DNA from: Staphylococcus marylandisciuri | Lineage (GTDB): Bacteria > Bacillota > Bacilli > Staphylococcales > Staphylococcaceae | Length of the DNA: 64,000 bases | Assembly: GCF_025519785.1 (NCBI RefSeq) | Contig: NZ_JAOPKZ010000001.1 | Span: forward strand, 1 to 64,000 | Reading direction: 5' to 3' | Part shown: piece after piece, positions 42,044 through 51,536 of the stretch | Layout of the letters: each line of letters begins with the position of its first letter | How positions within the stretch are numbered: position 1 is the first letter of the stretch | Position numbers and translations under genes: made by a program | Notes under the pieces: generated by a model | Database searches by the model: none | Seen by the model: the letters and a program-made list of their open reading frames with translations, nothing else | Told to the model about the DNA's origin: nothing

Positions 42044-42442
42044 TTACCAAACGTAAGCGATAATTTCTCCGCCGATATTACGTTTTCTTGCTTCTTTATC
42101 TGTGATAACACCTTCAGATGTTGATACTAACGCAATACCTAAACCATTTAAAACTTTAGGTACTTCATCTGCTTTAGCATAAACGCGTAAACCTGGTTTA
42201 GAAATACGTTTAAGTCCAGTGATAACACGTTCGTTATTTTGACCATATTTTAAGAATAAACGAATAACACCTTGTTTATCATCTTCTACATATTCAACAT
42301 TTTTAATGAAACCTTCATTCTTTAAGATTTCAGCGATTTCTTTTTTAATATTTGAAGCAGGTAACTCTAATTTATCGTGACGTACCATATTAGCGTTACG
42401 CACGCGAGTGAGCATATCTGCAATTGGGTCTTGCATTGTCAT
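42044..42442 (-). CDS. rpsH: 30S ribosomal protein S8
   Basis: 132 residues; [18 protein letters not shown] and [20 protein letters not shown] are nearly identical to S. aureus S8. Confidence 0.98.
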   Translation of the reverse strand: MTMQDPIADMLTRVRNANMVRHDKLELPASNIKKEIAEILKNEGFIKNVEYVEDDKQGVIRLFLKYGQNNERVITGLKRISKPGLRVYAKADEVPKVLNGLGIALVSTSEGVITDKEARKRNIGGEIIAYVW

Positions 42443-42473
42443 TGATTGTTGCCTCCTTTCAGACTTGTTTGTA

Positions 42474-42659
42474 TTACCAGCTTGCTTTACGAACGCCAGG
42501 GATTTGACCTTTGTAAGCTAATTCACGGAAACATATACGGCATAGTTTGAATTTACGATATACAGAATGTGGGCGTCCACAGCGTTCACAACGTGTATAT
42601 TCACGTACTTGGAACTTTTGTTTCTTCTTTTGTTTAGCTACCATTGAACTTTTAGCCAT
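42474..42659 (-). CDS. rpsN: 30S ribosomal protein S14, zinc type
   Basis: 61 residues with [20 protein letters not shown], the two CxxC pairs of the short zinc-binding S14. A zinc-free paralogue is expected elsewhere in staphylococci. Confidence 0.98.
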   Translation of the reverse strand: MAKSSMVAKQKKKQKFQVREYTRCERCGRPHSVYRKFKLCRICFRELAYKGQIPGVRKASW

Positions 42660-42679
42660 TTAATGAGCCTCCTTTAGAG

Positions 42680-43219
42680 TTATTTTTGAAATGGCATACC
42701 GAATTCAGTTAATAATTCACGAGCTTCTTCGTCAGTGTTAGCAGTAGTAACGATAACGATATCCATTCCACGTACTTTGCTTACTCTATCGTAGTCGATC
42801 TCAGGGAAAATAAGTTGTTCTTTAACACCTAAAGTGTAGTTACCACGACCATCAAATGATTTTTTAGAAACACCATGGAAGTCACGTACACGTGGTAATG
42901 ACACTGCGATTAGTTTATCTAAGAATTCATACATTCTTTCACCGCGAAGTGTTACTTTAGCACCGATCGGCATACCTTCACGTAAACGGAATGTTGCTAC
43001 AGATTTTTTAGCTTTTGTTACTAATGGTTTTTGACCAGTGATTGCTTCTAACTCTTCTACTGCGTTATCTAACACTTTAGAGTTTTGAACTGCATCACCA
43101 ACACCCATATTCACAACAATTTTATCGATTTTTGGTACTTGCATTACTGAGCTATAGTCGAACTTTTCCACTAAATTCTCAGTAACTTCTGAGTTATATT
43201 TTTCTTTTAAACGGTTCAA
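42680..43219 (-). CDS. rplE: 50S ribosomal protein L5
   Basis: 179 residues. The start is TTG at 43219 with GGAGG 7 nt upstream, giving the N-terminus (M)[11 protein letters not shown] like S. aureus L5; a longer in-frame GTG at 43237 would place the ribosome site inside the gene. Binds 5S rRNA. Confidence 0.96.
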   Translation of the reverse strand: MNRLKEKYNSEVTENLVEKFDYSSVMQVPKIDKIVVNMGVGDAVQNSKVLDNAVEELEAITGQKPLVTKAKKSVATFRLREGMPIGAKVTLRGERMYEFLDKLIAVSLPRVRDFHGVSKKSFDGRGNYTLGVKEQLIFPEIDYDRVSKVRGMDIVIVTTANTDEEARELLTEFGMPFQK

Positions 43220-43240
43220 AGTGAATCCTCCTTTCACTCA

Positions 43241-43561
43241 TTATTCATTATTAGATTTAATTTCTTCGCCTGATTTTTTAGCGACTCTTACTTTTTTTCC
43301 ATCAACAAATTTGTAACCTACACGAGTTGGTTCATTTGTTTTAGGGTCTAATATTTGAACGTTAGAAACATGGATTGCTGCCTCTGTTTCTAAGATTCCG
43401 CCTTCTGGATTGAATTGAGTTGGTTTTTGGTGCTTTTTGATGACGTTGACACCTTCAACAACTACACGGTCATTTTTAGGTTGAGTCTCAATGACTTTAC
43501 CCTCTTTGCCTTTATCTTTACCTGCGATAACTTTTACGTTGTCACCTTTTTTGATATGCAT
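43241..43561 (-). CDS. rplX: 50S ribosomal protein L24
   Basis: 106 residues; KOW motif [19 protein letters not shown] at the N-terminus. Assembly initiator of the large subunit. Confidence 0.98.
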   Translation of the reverse strand: MHIKKGDNVKVIAGKDKGKEGKVIETQPKNDRVVVEGVNVIKKHQKPTQFNPEGGILETEAAIHVSNVQILDPKTNEPTRVGYKFVDGKKVRVAKKSGEEIKSNNE

Positions 43562-43600
43562 GTGGGCACCTCCTTGGTAAATGTTTATTATTAATTTAAA

Positions 43601-43972
<372 letters not shown>

Positions 43973-43997
43973 TTAACCTCCCTTATCTCATTATTTA

Positions 43998-44261
43998 TTA
44001 AATAATTACTGATTCTTCAATAATTTCTACTAAGCGGAAACGTTTTGTAGCTGATAAAGGACGTGTCTCTTGTATCTTAACGATGTCCCCTAATTTAGCT
44101 GAATTATTCTCATCATGTGTTTTATATTTTTTAGAGTATTTAACACGTTTACCGTATAATTTGTGTGTTTTGTAAGTCTCAACTAACACTGTGATAGTTT
44201 TGTCCATTTTGTCAGAAACGACTCTACCAACGTAAACTTTACGATCATTTCTTTCGCTCAC
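43998..44261 (-). CDS. rpsQ: 30S ribosomal protein S17
   Basis: 87 residues from GTG 44261, which has GAGGAGG 8 nt upstream and gives the usual (M)[13 protein letters not shown] start; the longer in-frame start at 44282 runs through the ribosome site. Confidence 0.96.
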   Translation of the reverse strand: MSERNDRKVYVGRVVSDKMDKTITVLVETYKTHKLYGKRVKYSKKYKTHDENNSAKLGDIVKIQETRPLSATKRFRLVEIIEESVII

Positions 44262-44286
44262 TTTTGTAACCTCCTCTTTCATTTAA

Positions 44287-44496
44287 TTATTGATTAGCCT
44301 TATTCTGTTCAATTTCTCTCTCACGAGCAACAGTTTTTAAACGCGCAATCGTTTTTCTAACTGTGCGGATACGTGCAGTTTCCTCTAATTGACCTGTAGC
44401 TAACTGAAAGCGTAGGTTAAAAAGCTCTTCTTTTGAAGATTTGATTTGCTCTTCGATTTCTGAAGTGGTTAAGTCTCTAATTTCCTTAGCTTTCAT
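44287..44496 (-). CDS. rpmC: 50S ribosomal protein L29
   Basis: 69 residues from ATG 44496 ([20 protein letters not shown]); the upstream in-frame extension is inside rplP. Overlaps rplP by 11 nt. Confidence 0.96.
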   Translation of the reverse strand: MKAKEIRDLTTSEIEEQIKSSKEELFNLRFQLATGQLEETARIRTVRKTIARLKTVAREREIEQNKANQ

Positions 44497-44920
44497 TTGT
44501 TTCACCACCCAATTCTTCACGTTTTACAAACTTAGTTTTAACTGGAAGTTTGTGACTAGCTAAACGTAATGCTTCACGTGCTACCTCTTCACTAACGCCT
44601 GCTACTTCGAATAAGATTCTACCAGGTTTAGCTACTGCAACCCAGCCTTCTACAGAACCTTTACCAGCACCCATACGTACTTCTAATGGTTTTTTAGTGT
44701 AAGGTGTATGAGGGAAGATTTTGATCCAAACTTTCCCGCCACGTTTCATGTAACGTGTCATAGCAATACGAGCAGATTCGATTTGACGAGAAGTGATCCA
44801 AGATGTTGTAGTCGCTTGAATACCATACTCACCAAATGTTACATAGTTACCGCCTTTAGAGCGTCCAGTCGTTTTAGGACGATGTTGACGACGATATTTT
44901 ACACGTTTTGGTAGTAACAT
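44486..44920 (-). CDS. rplP: 50S ribosomal protein L16
   Basis: 144 residues; [20 protein letters not shown] and [20 protein letters not shown]. Located near the A site. Confidence 0.98.
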   Translation of the reverse strand: MLLPKRVKYRRQHRPKTTGRSKGGNYVTFGEYGIQATTTSWITSRQIESARIAMTRYMKRGGKVWIKIFPHTPYTKKPLEVRMGAGKGSVEGWVAVAKPGRILFEVAGVSEEVAREALRLASHKLPVKTKFVKREELGGETNES

Positions 44921-44922
44921 GA

Positions 44923-45576
44923 TTATTTTCCTCCTTCACTAGTGTTCTTAGTAGGAAGAACTTCTCCACGGTAGATCCATACTTTGACACCTAGTTTACC
45001 GTAAGTTGTGTCAGCTTCAGCGTGTGCGTAACCGATGTCAGCACGTAGAGTATGAAGTGGAACAGTTCCTTCAGAATATTGTTCTGCACGAGCAATGTCA
45101 GCGCCGCCTAAACGACCTGATACTTGTGTCTTGATACCTTTAGCGCCTTGTTTTAACGCTCTAGAAATCGCTTGTTTTTGTACACGACGGAATGAAGCAC
45201 GGTTTTCAAGTTGACGTGCAATATTCTCTGCAACCAATTTGGCATCTAAATCGATTTTCTTAATTTCTACTACGTTGATGTGTACTTTTTTGCTAGTTAA
45301 TGAATTGATTTGATTACGTAATTTCTCAATTTCAGAACCGCCTTTACCAATGACCATTCCAGGCTTACCAGTATGGATAGCGATATTAATGCGGTTTGCA
45401 GCACGTTCAATATCTACGTGAGATACTGAAGCCTCTTTTAATGCTTTATCAATAAATTTACGGATTTTTAAGTCTTCATGTAATAGTGAAGCAAAGTCTT
45501 TTTCAGCATACCATTTTGCTTCCCAGTCACGGATAACACCGACACGAAGTCCGATTGGATTAATTTTTTGACCCAC
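44923..45576 (-). CDS. rpsC: 30S ribosomal protein S3
   Basis: 217 residues; [22 protein letters not shown] domain with [15 protein letters not shown], and C-terminal [15 protein letters not shown]. 2 nt from rplP. Confidence 0.98.
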   Translation of the reverse strand: MGQKINPIGLRVGVIRDWEAKWYAEKDFASLLHEDLKIRKFIDKALKEASVSHVDIERAANRINIAIHTGKPGMVIGKGGSEIEKLRNQINSLTSKKVHINVVEIKKIDLDAKLVAENIARQLENRASFRRVQKQAISRALKQGAKGIKTQVSGRLGGADIARAEQYSEGTVPLHTLRADIGYAHAEADTTYGKLGVKVWIYRGEVLPTKNTSEGGK

Positions 45577-45598
45577 AGTGTTCCCTCCTTAAATTTTA

Positions 45599-45952
45599 TT
45601 AAGCTTCTTTCGCTTCTTCTTTACCATCACTTACAACGACAGTTATGTGGCTTGTACGTTTGTTAATCGCACTTGCACGGCCTTGTGCACGTGGACGGAA
45701 ACGTTTAAGCGTTGGTCCTTCATTAGCGTATGCTTCTTTAACTACTAATTCGTCTGTGTTCATATCGTAGTTATGCTCAGCATTTGCTAAAGCGGAATTC
45801 AATAATTTTTCAACTACTGGTGCTGCTGCTTTATTTGTTAATTTTAAAGTCGCAATGGCTTCACCAGCGTTTTTCCCTCTGATTAGATCTAATACAAGTC
45901 TAACTTTACGAGGTGCGATTCTAATAGTTCTTGCAACCGCTTTTGCTTCCAT
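45599..45952 (-). CDS. rplV: 50S ribosomal protein L22
   Basis: 117 residues; [20 protein letters not shown] and the hairpin [18 protein letters not shown] that lines the exit tunnel. Confidence 0.98.
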   Translation of the reverse strand: MEAKAVARTIRIAPRKVRLVLDLIRGKNAGEAIATLKLTNKAAAPVVEKLLNSALANAEHNYDMNTDELVVKEAYANEGPTLKRFRPRAQGRASAINKRTSHITVVVSDGKEEAKEA

Positions 45953-45980
45953 TGGATTGTCCTCCTCTACTTGTTAGATA

Positions 45981-46259
45981 TTATCTTCTTGTTTTTTTAT
46001 CGTCTGCAGCGTGACCTTTGAATGTACGTGTAGGTGCAAATTCACCTAATTTATGTCCTACCATGTCTTCAACTACGTATACTGGTACGTGTTTACGACC
46101 ATCGTATACTGCAAATGTGTAACCGATGAAGTTCGGGAAGATTGTTGAACGACGTGACCAAGTCTTGATAACTTGTTTTTTATCATTACCACTTTGCGCT
46201 TCAACTTTTTTCATTAAGTGTTCATCGACAAAAGGTCCTTTTTTAATACTACGAGCCAT
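45981..46259 (-). CDS. rpsS: 30S ribosomal protein S19
   Basis: 92 residues from ATG 46259 ([20 protein letters not shown]), with GGGAGG upstream; a longer in-frame start at 46307 is not supported. Confidence 0.97.
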   Translation of the reverse strand: MARSIKKGPFVDEHLMKKVEAQSGNDKKQVIKTWSRRSTIFPNFIGYTFAVYDGRKHVPVYVVEDMVGHKLGEFAPTRTFKGHAADDKKTRR

Positions 46260-46325
46260 TTTGGCGCCTCCCTTCTTATTATGGCGTGCAGCAATTAAGC
46301 CGCACACACTAATAAGTTGTTAGAT

Positions 46326-47165
46326 TTATTTTTTCTTCTTCTTACGTCTACGCACGATAAATTTATCAGATGCTTTCTTACCGCGGCGTGTTTTCTTACC
46401 AAGCGTTGGTTTACCCCATGGTGACATTGGAGATGGCATACCGATTGGAGCACGGCCTTCACCACCACCGTGAGGGTGATCGTTAGGGTTCATTACAGAA
46501 CCACGTACAGTTGGACGGATACCTTTCCATCTAGAACGACCAGCTTTACCTACGTTAACAAGTTCATGTTGAAGGTTACCAACTTGACCTATAGTAGCAC
46601 GGCAAGTTGAAAGGATCATACGAACTTCACCAGATTTTAATCTGATCAATACGTATTTACCTTCTTTACCAAGTACTTGAGCGTTTGCTCCTGCTGAACG
46701 AGCAATTTGTCCACCTTTACCTGGTTTAAGCTCGATGTTGTGGATAACTGTACCTACTGGGATAAATTGTAGTGGTAACGCGTTACCTACCTTGATATCA
46801 GCGTTTTCTCCACTCTCTACTTCTTGTCCTACTTGTAAGTTTCTAGGAGCCAAGATGTAGCGTTTTTCACCGTCAGCGTAAACTAAAAGTGCAATATTTG
46901 CTGAGCGATTTGGATCATATTGAATTGAATCAACCTTTGCAGTGATTCCATCTTTATTACGTTTAAAATCGATAACACGGTATTGACGTTTATGCCCGCC
47001 ACCTTGATGGCGCACTGTCATTTTACCTTGGTTGTTACGTCCCGCTCTTTTCGGTAGCGGCTGTAATAATGACTTTTCTGGTTTAGTCTTCGTAATTTCA
47101 GCGAAGTCTAAAGTAGTCATATTACGACGACCATTAGTTATTGGCTTATATTTTTTAAGAGCCAT
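46326..47165 (-). CDS. rplB: 50S ribosomal protein L2
   Basis: 279 residues; [20 protein letters not shown] and the peptidyl-transferase region [17 protein letters not shown]. The C-terminus ends in six lysines after VRRR, about two residues longer than S. aureus L2 as I recall it. Confidence 0.98.
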   Translation of the reverse strand: MALKKYKPITNGRRNMTTLDFAEITKTKPEKSLLQPLPKRAGRNNQGKMTVRHQGGGHKRQYRVIDFKRNKDGITAKVDSIQYDPNRSANIALLVYADGEKRYILAPRNLQVGQEVESGENADIKVGNALPLQFIPVGTVIHNIELKPGKGGQIARSAGANAQVLGKEGKYVLIRLKSGEVRMILSTCRATIGQVGNLQHELVNVGKAGRSRWKGIRPTVRGSVMNPNDHPHGGGEGRAPIGMPSPMSPWGKPTLGKKTRRGKKASDKFIVRRRKKKKK

Positions 47166-47197
47166 TGTCGCTTACCTCCTTATTGGTAAAATTAGTT

Positions 47198-47473
47198 TTA
47201 GTTAAATAGATCGATTGAGCCTTCTGATAATTTAACGATCGCTACGCGTCGTTTATTAGTATAACCTTGATAACGACCCATGCGTTTTTTCTTCGGTTTG
47301 TAGTTGATGATGTTTACTTTATCAACTTTTACGTCGAAGATTTCTTCTACAGCTATTTTCACTTGAGTCTTGTTAGCTGTTGTCGCTACATCGAATGTGT
47401 ACTTATCCTCTGCCATAGCAGCAGATGATTTCTCTGTGATTACGGGGCGCTTAATAACATCTCTTGCTTCCAT
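47198..47473 (-). CDS. rplW: 50S ribosomal protein L23
   Basis: 91 residues; [20 protein letters not shown]. Lines the exit tunnel and docks trigger factor and SRP. Its start overlaps the rplD stop by one base. Confidence 0.98.
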   Translation of the reverse strand: MEARDVIKRPVITEKSSAAMAEDKYTFDVATTANKTQVKIAVEEIFDVKVDKVNIINYKPKKKRMGRYQGYTNKRRVAIVKLSEGSIDLFN

Positions 47474-48096
47474 TATCCGAGCACCTCCTCAACTTTTTTC
47501 GCAGCTGCTTCAGTGATGATGATACTGTCAGCGCTAGAAATATCTAATACATTTAAACCTTGAGCAGTTGTCACTTGAACACCAGGAATATTGCGAGCTG
47601 ATAATTCAACGTTTACATCTTCGCCTTCAACTACTACAAGTACTTTTTTAGGTTGCTCTAATGTAGTTAATACATTTTTAAATTCTTTTGTCTTAGGAGC
47701 ATCAAAGTTAAATGCATCCACAATAGTGAAACCATTTTCTTGAACTTTGTAAGATAATGCTGAACGTAATGCTAAACGACGCATTTTCTTAGGCATTTTA
47801 TAGCTATAGCTTCTAGGTGTTGGTCCAAATACAATACCACCACCGCGCCATTGAGGAGCTCTAATTGTACCTTGACGCGCACGTCCTGTACCTTTTTGTC
47901 TCCATGGTTTACGGCCACCGCCTCTTACTTCAGAACGATTCTTTACAGAGTGCGTACCTTGGCGTAATGAAGCGCGTTGTAAAGTAATTGCTTCGAAAAG
48001 CACATCGTTGTTTGGTTCTATTGCAAATACTGCATCATTTAATTCAACTGAACCTGATTTAGATCCGTCGACTTTTACTACATCATAATTAGCCAT
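47473..48096 (-). CDS. rplD: 50S ribosomal protein L4
   Basis: 207 residues; conserved loop [20 protein letters not shown] that reaches the tunnel. L4 autoregulates the S10 operon in some bacteria; not shown here. Confidence 0.98.
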   Translation of the reverse strand: MANYDVVKVDGSKSGSVELNDAVFAIEPNNDVLFEAITLQRASLRQGTHSVKNRSEVRGGGRKPWRQKGTGRARQGTIRAPQWRGGGIVFGPTPRSYSYKMPKKMRRLALRSALSYKVQENGFTIVDAFNFDAPKTKEFKNVLTTLEQPKKVLVVVEGEDVNVELSARNIPGVQVTTAQGLNVLDISSADSIIITEAAAKKVEEVLG

Positions 48097-48122
48097 TATG
48101 CATTTCCTCCTTTCGTTTTTTA

Positions 48123-48785
48123 TTATTTATTACCTTTTTTAATTGAAGTTGTAATTTCTACAAATCCTTTTTTCGGACCAGGCACATTACCTTTTACTAA
48201 GATAACGCTGTTTTCAGTATCAACTTGAACTACTTCTAAGTTTTGTACTGTAACTGTGTTACCACCCATACGTCCTGGCATTTTTTGGCCTTTAAATACT
48301 TTAGATGCGTCAGACGCCATACCTACTGAACCAGGTGATCTGTGGAAGTGTGAACCGTGTGAACTAGGTCCACGTCCTTGGTTGTGTCGTTTGATTGCAC
48401 CTTGGAAACCTTTACCTTTAGATACGCCTGTCACGTCAATGATATCGCCAGTTTCAAATGTATCTACTGAGACTTCTTGACCTACTTCGTATTCATCAAC
48501 ATTTACGTTTCTGAATTCACGAATGAAGCGCTTAGGTGCTGTGTCAGCTTTTTTAGCGTGACCTTCAGCTGGTTTATTAGCGTATTTATTTGATTTACTT
48601 CCTTTTTTATAACCTTGTTTGTCTTCAAAACCTACTTGGATAGCATTGTAACCATCTACTTCTTCAGTTTTCTTTTGAAGTACAACGTTTTGTCCTGCTT
48701 CTACTACTGTAACTGGGATAAGATCACCATTTTCTCCGAATACTTGTGTCATCCCAATCTTTCTTCCTAAGATTCCTTTGGTCAT
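48123..48785 (-). CDS. rplC: 50S ribosomal protein L3
   Basis: 220 residues; [20 protein letters not shown] and [20 protein letters not shown] next to the peptidyl-transferase centre. Confidence 0.98.
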   Translation of the reverse strand: MTKGILGRKIGMTQVFGENGDLIPVTVVEAGQNVVLQKKTEEVDGYNAIQVGFEDKQGYKKGSKSNKYANKPAEGHAKKADTAPKRFIREFRNVNVDEYEVGQEVSVDTFETGDIIDVTGVSKGKGFQGAIKRHNQGRGPSSHGSHFHRSPGSVGMASDASKVFKGQKMPGRMGGNTVTVQNLEVVQVDTENSVILVKGNVPGPKKGFVEITTSIKKGNK

Positions 48786-48813
48786 CGAAAGTCCACCTCC
48801 TAATTGTTATCTA

Positions 48814-49255
<442 letters not shown>

Positions 49256-49261
49256 TTAGAT

Positions 49262-49290
49262 ATCATACTAGAAAAACGTTATTTAATCAA
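49262..49290 (-). promoter_or_regulatory. Promoter of the S10-spc-alpha superoperon
   Basis: TTGATT (49285-49290), 17-nt spacer, TATGAT (49262-49267) on the minus strand. The only well-formed promoter I see upstream of rpsJ. The 200 nt from here to 49478 hold no gene. Confidence 0.75.
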
Positions 49291-49478
49291 TCTCTCAGAT
49301 ATCTATTATTCAACTTTCGTCTAACACATACCTCATCATTGTACTTTAAATTACTAGTTACTTCAACACCTTATACTAATTTTTTTACCTTGAATCTTCT
49401 GGCGGGTGCGCTTTGCTCAATATTAATAATGGGGTGTGGTATATTAATAGTAAGAACAACATTTAAGGTGGTAATAAT

Positions 49479-49862
49479 ATGACTAATGGGGTTAGAATAA
49501 CTTTAATTATATTAGGACTGATCTTACTAATTAGTGAGTTTGTTTGTGGTATTCCATTTATAGGTGGTGCGATAATTTTTAGTGCTGGATGGCAACCTCT
49601 AATATTCAACGCCTTTCTTTATGCTGTAGTAGTATTGATCCTTGCTGTTGATCGGCAGAATGCAATCAAGCCCATGTTACTCGTTCCGCTTATCGGCGTA
49701 GTAGGTTCATTCATCGCCTTCATTCCATTTATCGGCTTGATAACGCACTGGATTCTATTCTTTTTAATGATTTTCTTTTTATTTATAGTATTTACTGCTC
49801 CAGTTTATGTTCCAAACCGTCATGCTAAAGCGGTTTACAATGATAAAAGTAAAAAGTTTTAG
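49479..49862 (+). CDS. Small integral membrane protein, unknown function
   Basis: A 127-residue protein with four hydrophobic segments (about 7-30, 38-57, 64-85, 88-112) and a basic C-terminus (NDKSKKF). ATG 49479 follows AAGGTGG. I do not recognise a family. It opens the accessory stretch between rpsJ and the purine permease and is divergent from the S10 promoter. Confidence 0.7.
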   Translation: MTNGVRITLIILGLILLISEFVCGIPFIGGAIIFSAGWQPLIFNAFLYAVVVLILAVDRQNAIKPMLLVPLIGVVGSFIAFIPFIGLITHWILFFLMIFFLFIVFTAPVYVPNRHAKAVYNDKSKKF

Positions 49863-50286
49863 ACCTAAAATGAAGGGGCACGTTAAGAGTCTTCTCTATT
49901 CAAAATTTAGGACTTCGATTTAGATATAAATTGTCTTAAAATGGAAAAGGTTTGCTGCATTTTATTATATATTCACTAACAGTTCTTAATATTATAGTTA
50001 AGAAGTTAATCTTGAACTTCATGCAGCACAAAGTGACCAAGATTAGTACTTTAGATTCATTTGGAACACGTACTAACATGTCTCTTCGAAACATTAGACA
50101 GCACTTTTCAGTGGTACACACCTAAGCTTATCGCTCAAGGCTTCGAACAAAGTGCTGCCTTTCAAACTTATTCTAAAGCGAGTATTATAGCTATATTAAA
50201 AACGAGGTCGGGCCATAAATCCCTGAAAAAATCAACTCGTTTCAAAAACCCACAATGAATTATTTTTTATAACGGAGGTTAAAGAA
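49863..50286. other. Gene-free spacer with paired inverted repeats
   Basis: No ORF with a convincing ribosome site. CAGCACTTT (about 50099) and AAAGTGCTG (about 50149), and GCTGCAT (about 49954) with ATGCAGC (about 50021), can pair. Late in the spacer is GAGGTCGGGCCATAAATCCC, a trace of the repeat family. Confidence 0.35.
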
Positions 50287-50460
50287 ATGAAAAAATCCTC
50301 TTTGTTAGCAGGATTAATAGTTCTAATTCTTTTGATCGGCGGAATATTATTAAATTTAGTAAATATCCCTAATACCGCCAATATCATATACTCTATATTA
50401 GCAATAGTTATAATCGTAATATTGTTCTTTGTTATTCCTAAAAATAACCAACATCATTAA
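50287..50460 (+). CDS. 57-residue two-span membrane protein
   Basis: A short protein from ATG 50287 with GGAGG 9 nt upstream. Two hydrophobic segments (about 6-26 and 32-50) flank NIPNTAN; the end is PKNNQHH. It resembles small uncharacterised staphylococcal membrane proteins; no function can be given. A long stem structure follows directly at 50478. Confidence 0.6.
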   Translation: MKKSSLLAGLIVLILLIGGILLNLVNIPNTANIIYSILAIVIIVILFFVIPKNNQHH

Positions 50461-50477
50461 TGATTTATTCCAATTGC

Positions 50478-50591
50478 TTTATTGACGTTGAGCCTCGGAA
50501 CCCTTAGCAATCCCAAAACTTGCCGAATAGTCGGCTTAATATGCCGACATTCGTCTACAAGTTTAGTTAAGGGTTCTTCTCAACATCAATA
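50478..50591. repeat. Long multi-stem inverted repeat
   Basis: Nested pairs: TTATTGACGTTGAG / CTCAACATCAATAA outside, GAACCCTTA / TAAGGGTTC, AAACTTG / CAAGTTT, and GTCGGC / GCCGAC at the centre. About 35 pairs in 115 nt with short asymmetric gaps. No U-tract follows, so it is not an ordinary terminator. It could be a structured RNA, a MITE or another intergenic repeat. Confidence 0.65.
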
Positions 50592-50735
50592 AATTTTCTC
50601 GGCATAAATGCGTATTCTTGCAAAAGGACAGAACAAAATAAATAATATGCTATTTTGAAGTACAGTAATACCGAATTTTACAAAGCACACCAAAGATAAT
50701 ATACTAAAAATAACAAGTGAAATATGGTACGCCAT
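50586..50735 (-). pseudogene. Type I toxin-like ORF, second copy (degenerate)
   Basis: From ATG 50735, preceded by GGGGGTTTAGCAT, 49 codons encode MAYHISLVIFSILSLVCFVK then a hydrophobic tail. The start region is homologous to the copy at 50878 (GGGGG-N-CATATGGCGT, then TCACTTGTT). The C-terminal half does not resemble a toxin and runs into the inverted repeat at 50478-50591, suggesting loss of the original end. Confidence 0.4.
50677..50705 (+). promoter_or_regulatory. Promoter of candidate antitoxin RNA
   Basis: TTTACA (50677-50682), 17-nt spacer, TATACT (50700-50705). It points at the terminator at 50741-50779 and predicts a transcript of about 68 nt antisense to the start of the toxin-like ORF at 50735. 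Confidence 0.6.
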
Positions 50736-50779
50736 ATGCTAAACCCCCATTGCTGTCCAAAGCAAAATGGGGGTTTTTT
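50712..50779 (+). ncRNA. Candidate small antisense RNA
   Basis: Bounded by the promoter at 50677 and a stem AACCCCCATT / AATGGGGGTT with a following T-run. It is complementary to the ribosome site and first codons of the minus-strand toxin-like ORF and partly to those of the second copy. This is the layout of type I antitoxins. Expression is not shown. Confidence 0.5.
50741..50779 (+). terminator. Terminator of the small antisense RNA
   Basis: A perfect 10-bp GC-rich stem with a 14-nt loop and six T in total after the G run. On the minus strand the same stem is followed by only three T, so it may act weakly in both directions. Confidence 0.8.
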
Positions 50780-50782
50780 CAT

Positions 50783-50878
50783 TTATCTTTTAAAGTTATC
50801 AAAGATGTAGTTTGCAACTACTCCGGCGTTAATAGATTAGATAAATGTTACAACAAGTGATAATATCGTGAACGCCAT
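50783..50878 (-). pseudogene. Type I toxin-like ORF with internal stop
   Basis: ATG 50878 is preceded by AAAAAGGGGGTGTGCAT. The frame encodes MAFTILSLVVTFI, then TAA at codon 14, then SINAGVVANYIFDNFKR before the next stop. Read without the first stop, the 31-codon frame has the size and form of Fst/PepA-type toxins: short, hydrophobic, with a charged end. Probably an inactivated toxin gene. Confidence 0.5.
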
Positions 50879-51074
50879 ATGCACACCCCCTTTTTGCACG
50901 AAAGTGCTCAATAAGGATAAAACAACTCAAATTTTTTGTTAAATACTTCTCAAAATTACAAACTTTAATCTTAAAAAAACACCTCAAAATAACTACATCT
51001 TTAAGTATATTTATTTTCAATTTTAAGGGGTTTTTACAATCCCCCACTTTAAGGAGTATTAAAAAATCGAATGC

Positions 51075-51135
51075 TTATCTAAACGTGATTAATATATAAA
51101 CAAAAATTATGTATATATTAATCATATTTAGATAA
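51075..51135. repeat. 24-bp near-perfect inverted repeat
   Basis: TTATCTAAACGTGATTAATA... at 51075-51098 pairs with 51112-51135 at 22 of 24 positions around a 13-nt AT-rich centre. No gene starts nearby on either strand that it would obviously regulate. Confidence 0.6.
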
Positions 51136-51159
51136 CAATCTCAGAAAAAAGCAATAATT

Positions 51160-51226
51160 GAGGCTGGGACATAAATCCCAGAAAAAATAGCACTCAGATG
51201 ATTTAATTCATTTCATCTGAGTGCTT
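51160..51226 (-). terminator. Terminator-like hairpins downstream of pbuG
   Basis: GCACTCAGATGA (51190-51201) pairs perfectly with TCATCTGAGTGC (51213-51224); on the minus strand TATTTTTTC follows. A second stem, CTGGGA / TCCCAG, is beside it. A diverged version occurs after lacR at about 27645-27720. Confidence 0.6.
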
Positions 51227-51280
51227 CTTCTTATTCCATACTCCGTATTATTGGCTCGCTTTCCTAGGGTGCCGTCTCAG

Positions 51281-51414
51281 TCTCTTTCAGCATCTTGGCA
51301 GTAGATGACTGATTTGAAAATGCGCTTGTATCAAGCTTTTTCAATTCTATTCATCCTTGCCGGGGCGGGACTACGAAATCTTTTTATTCAAATTAGATTT
51401 CTGTCCCGCTCCCA
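51281..51414 (+). repeat. Three-hairpin intergenic repeat
   Basis: One full copy from CTTTCAGCATCTTGGCAG to ATTTCTGTCCCGCTCCC, with a single change (CTATTCATCC for CTAGTCATCC). Confidence 0.85.
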
Positions 51415-51536
51415 TTCTATTGAATGTATGTCCTAGTCTGATTGGCCAGAGAACCAAAACTACGAGATTTCTTCAATTCTCACATAAATATCAGAGCTTT
51501 TAATTACTAAGATGTATGTTGCATGTATCGAATCTT

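Noticed and set aside
50061..50258. 65-codon + strand ORF in the 49.9-50.3 kb spacer
   Set aside because: No ribosome site, mixed composition unlike neighbours, and it overlaps an equally long minus-strand ORF; treated as chance.
50478..50591. Integron attC site
   Set aside because: The end motifs GTTGAG / CTCAAC are in the opposite order to attC core sites, and no integrase or cassette array is present.
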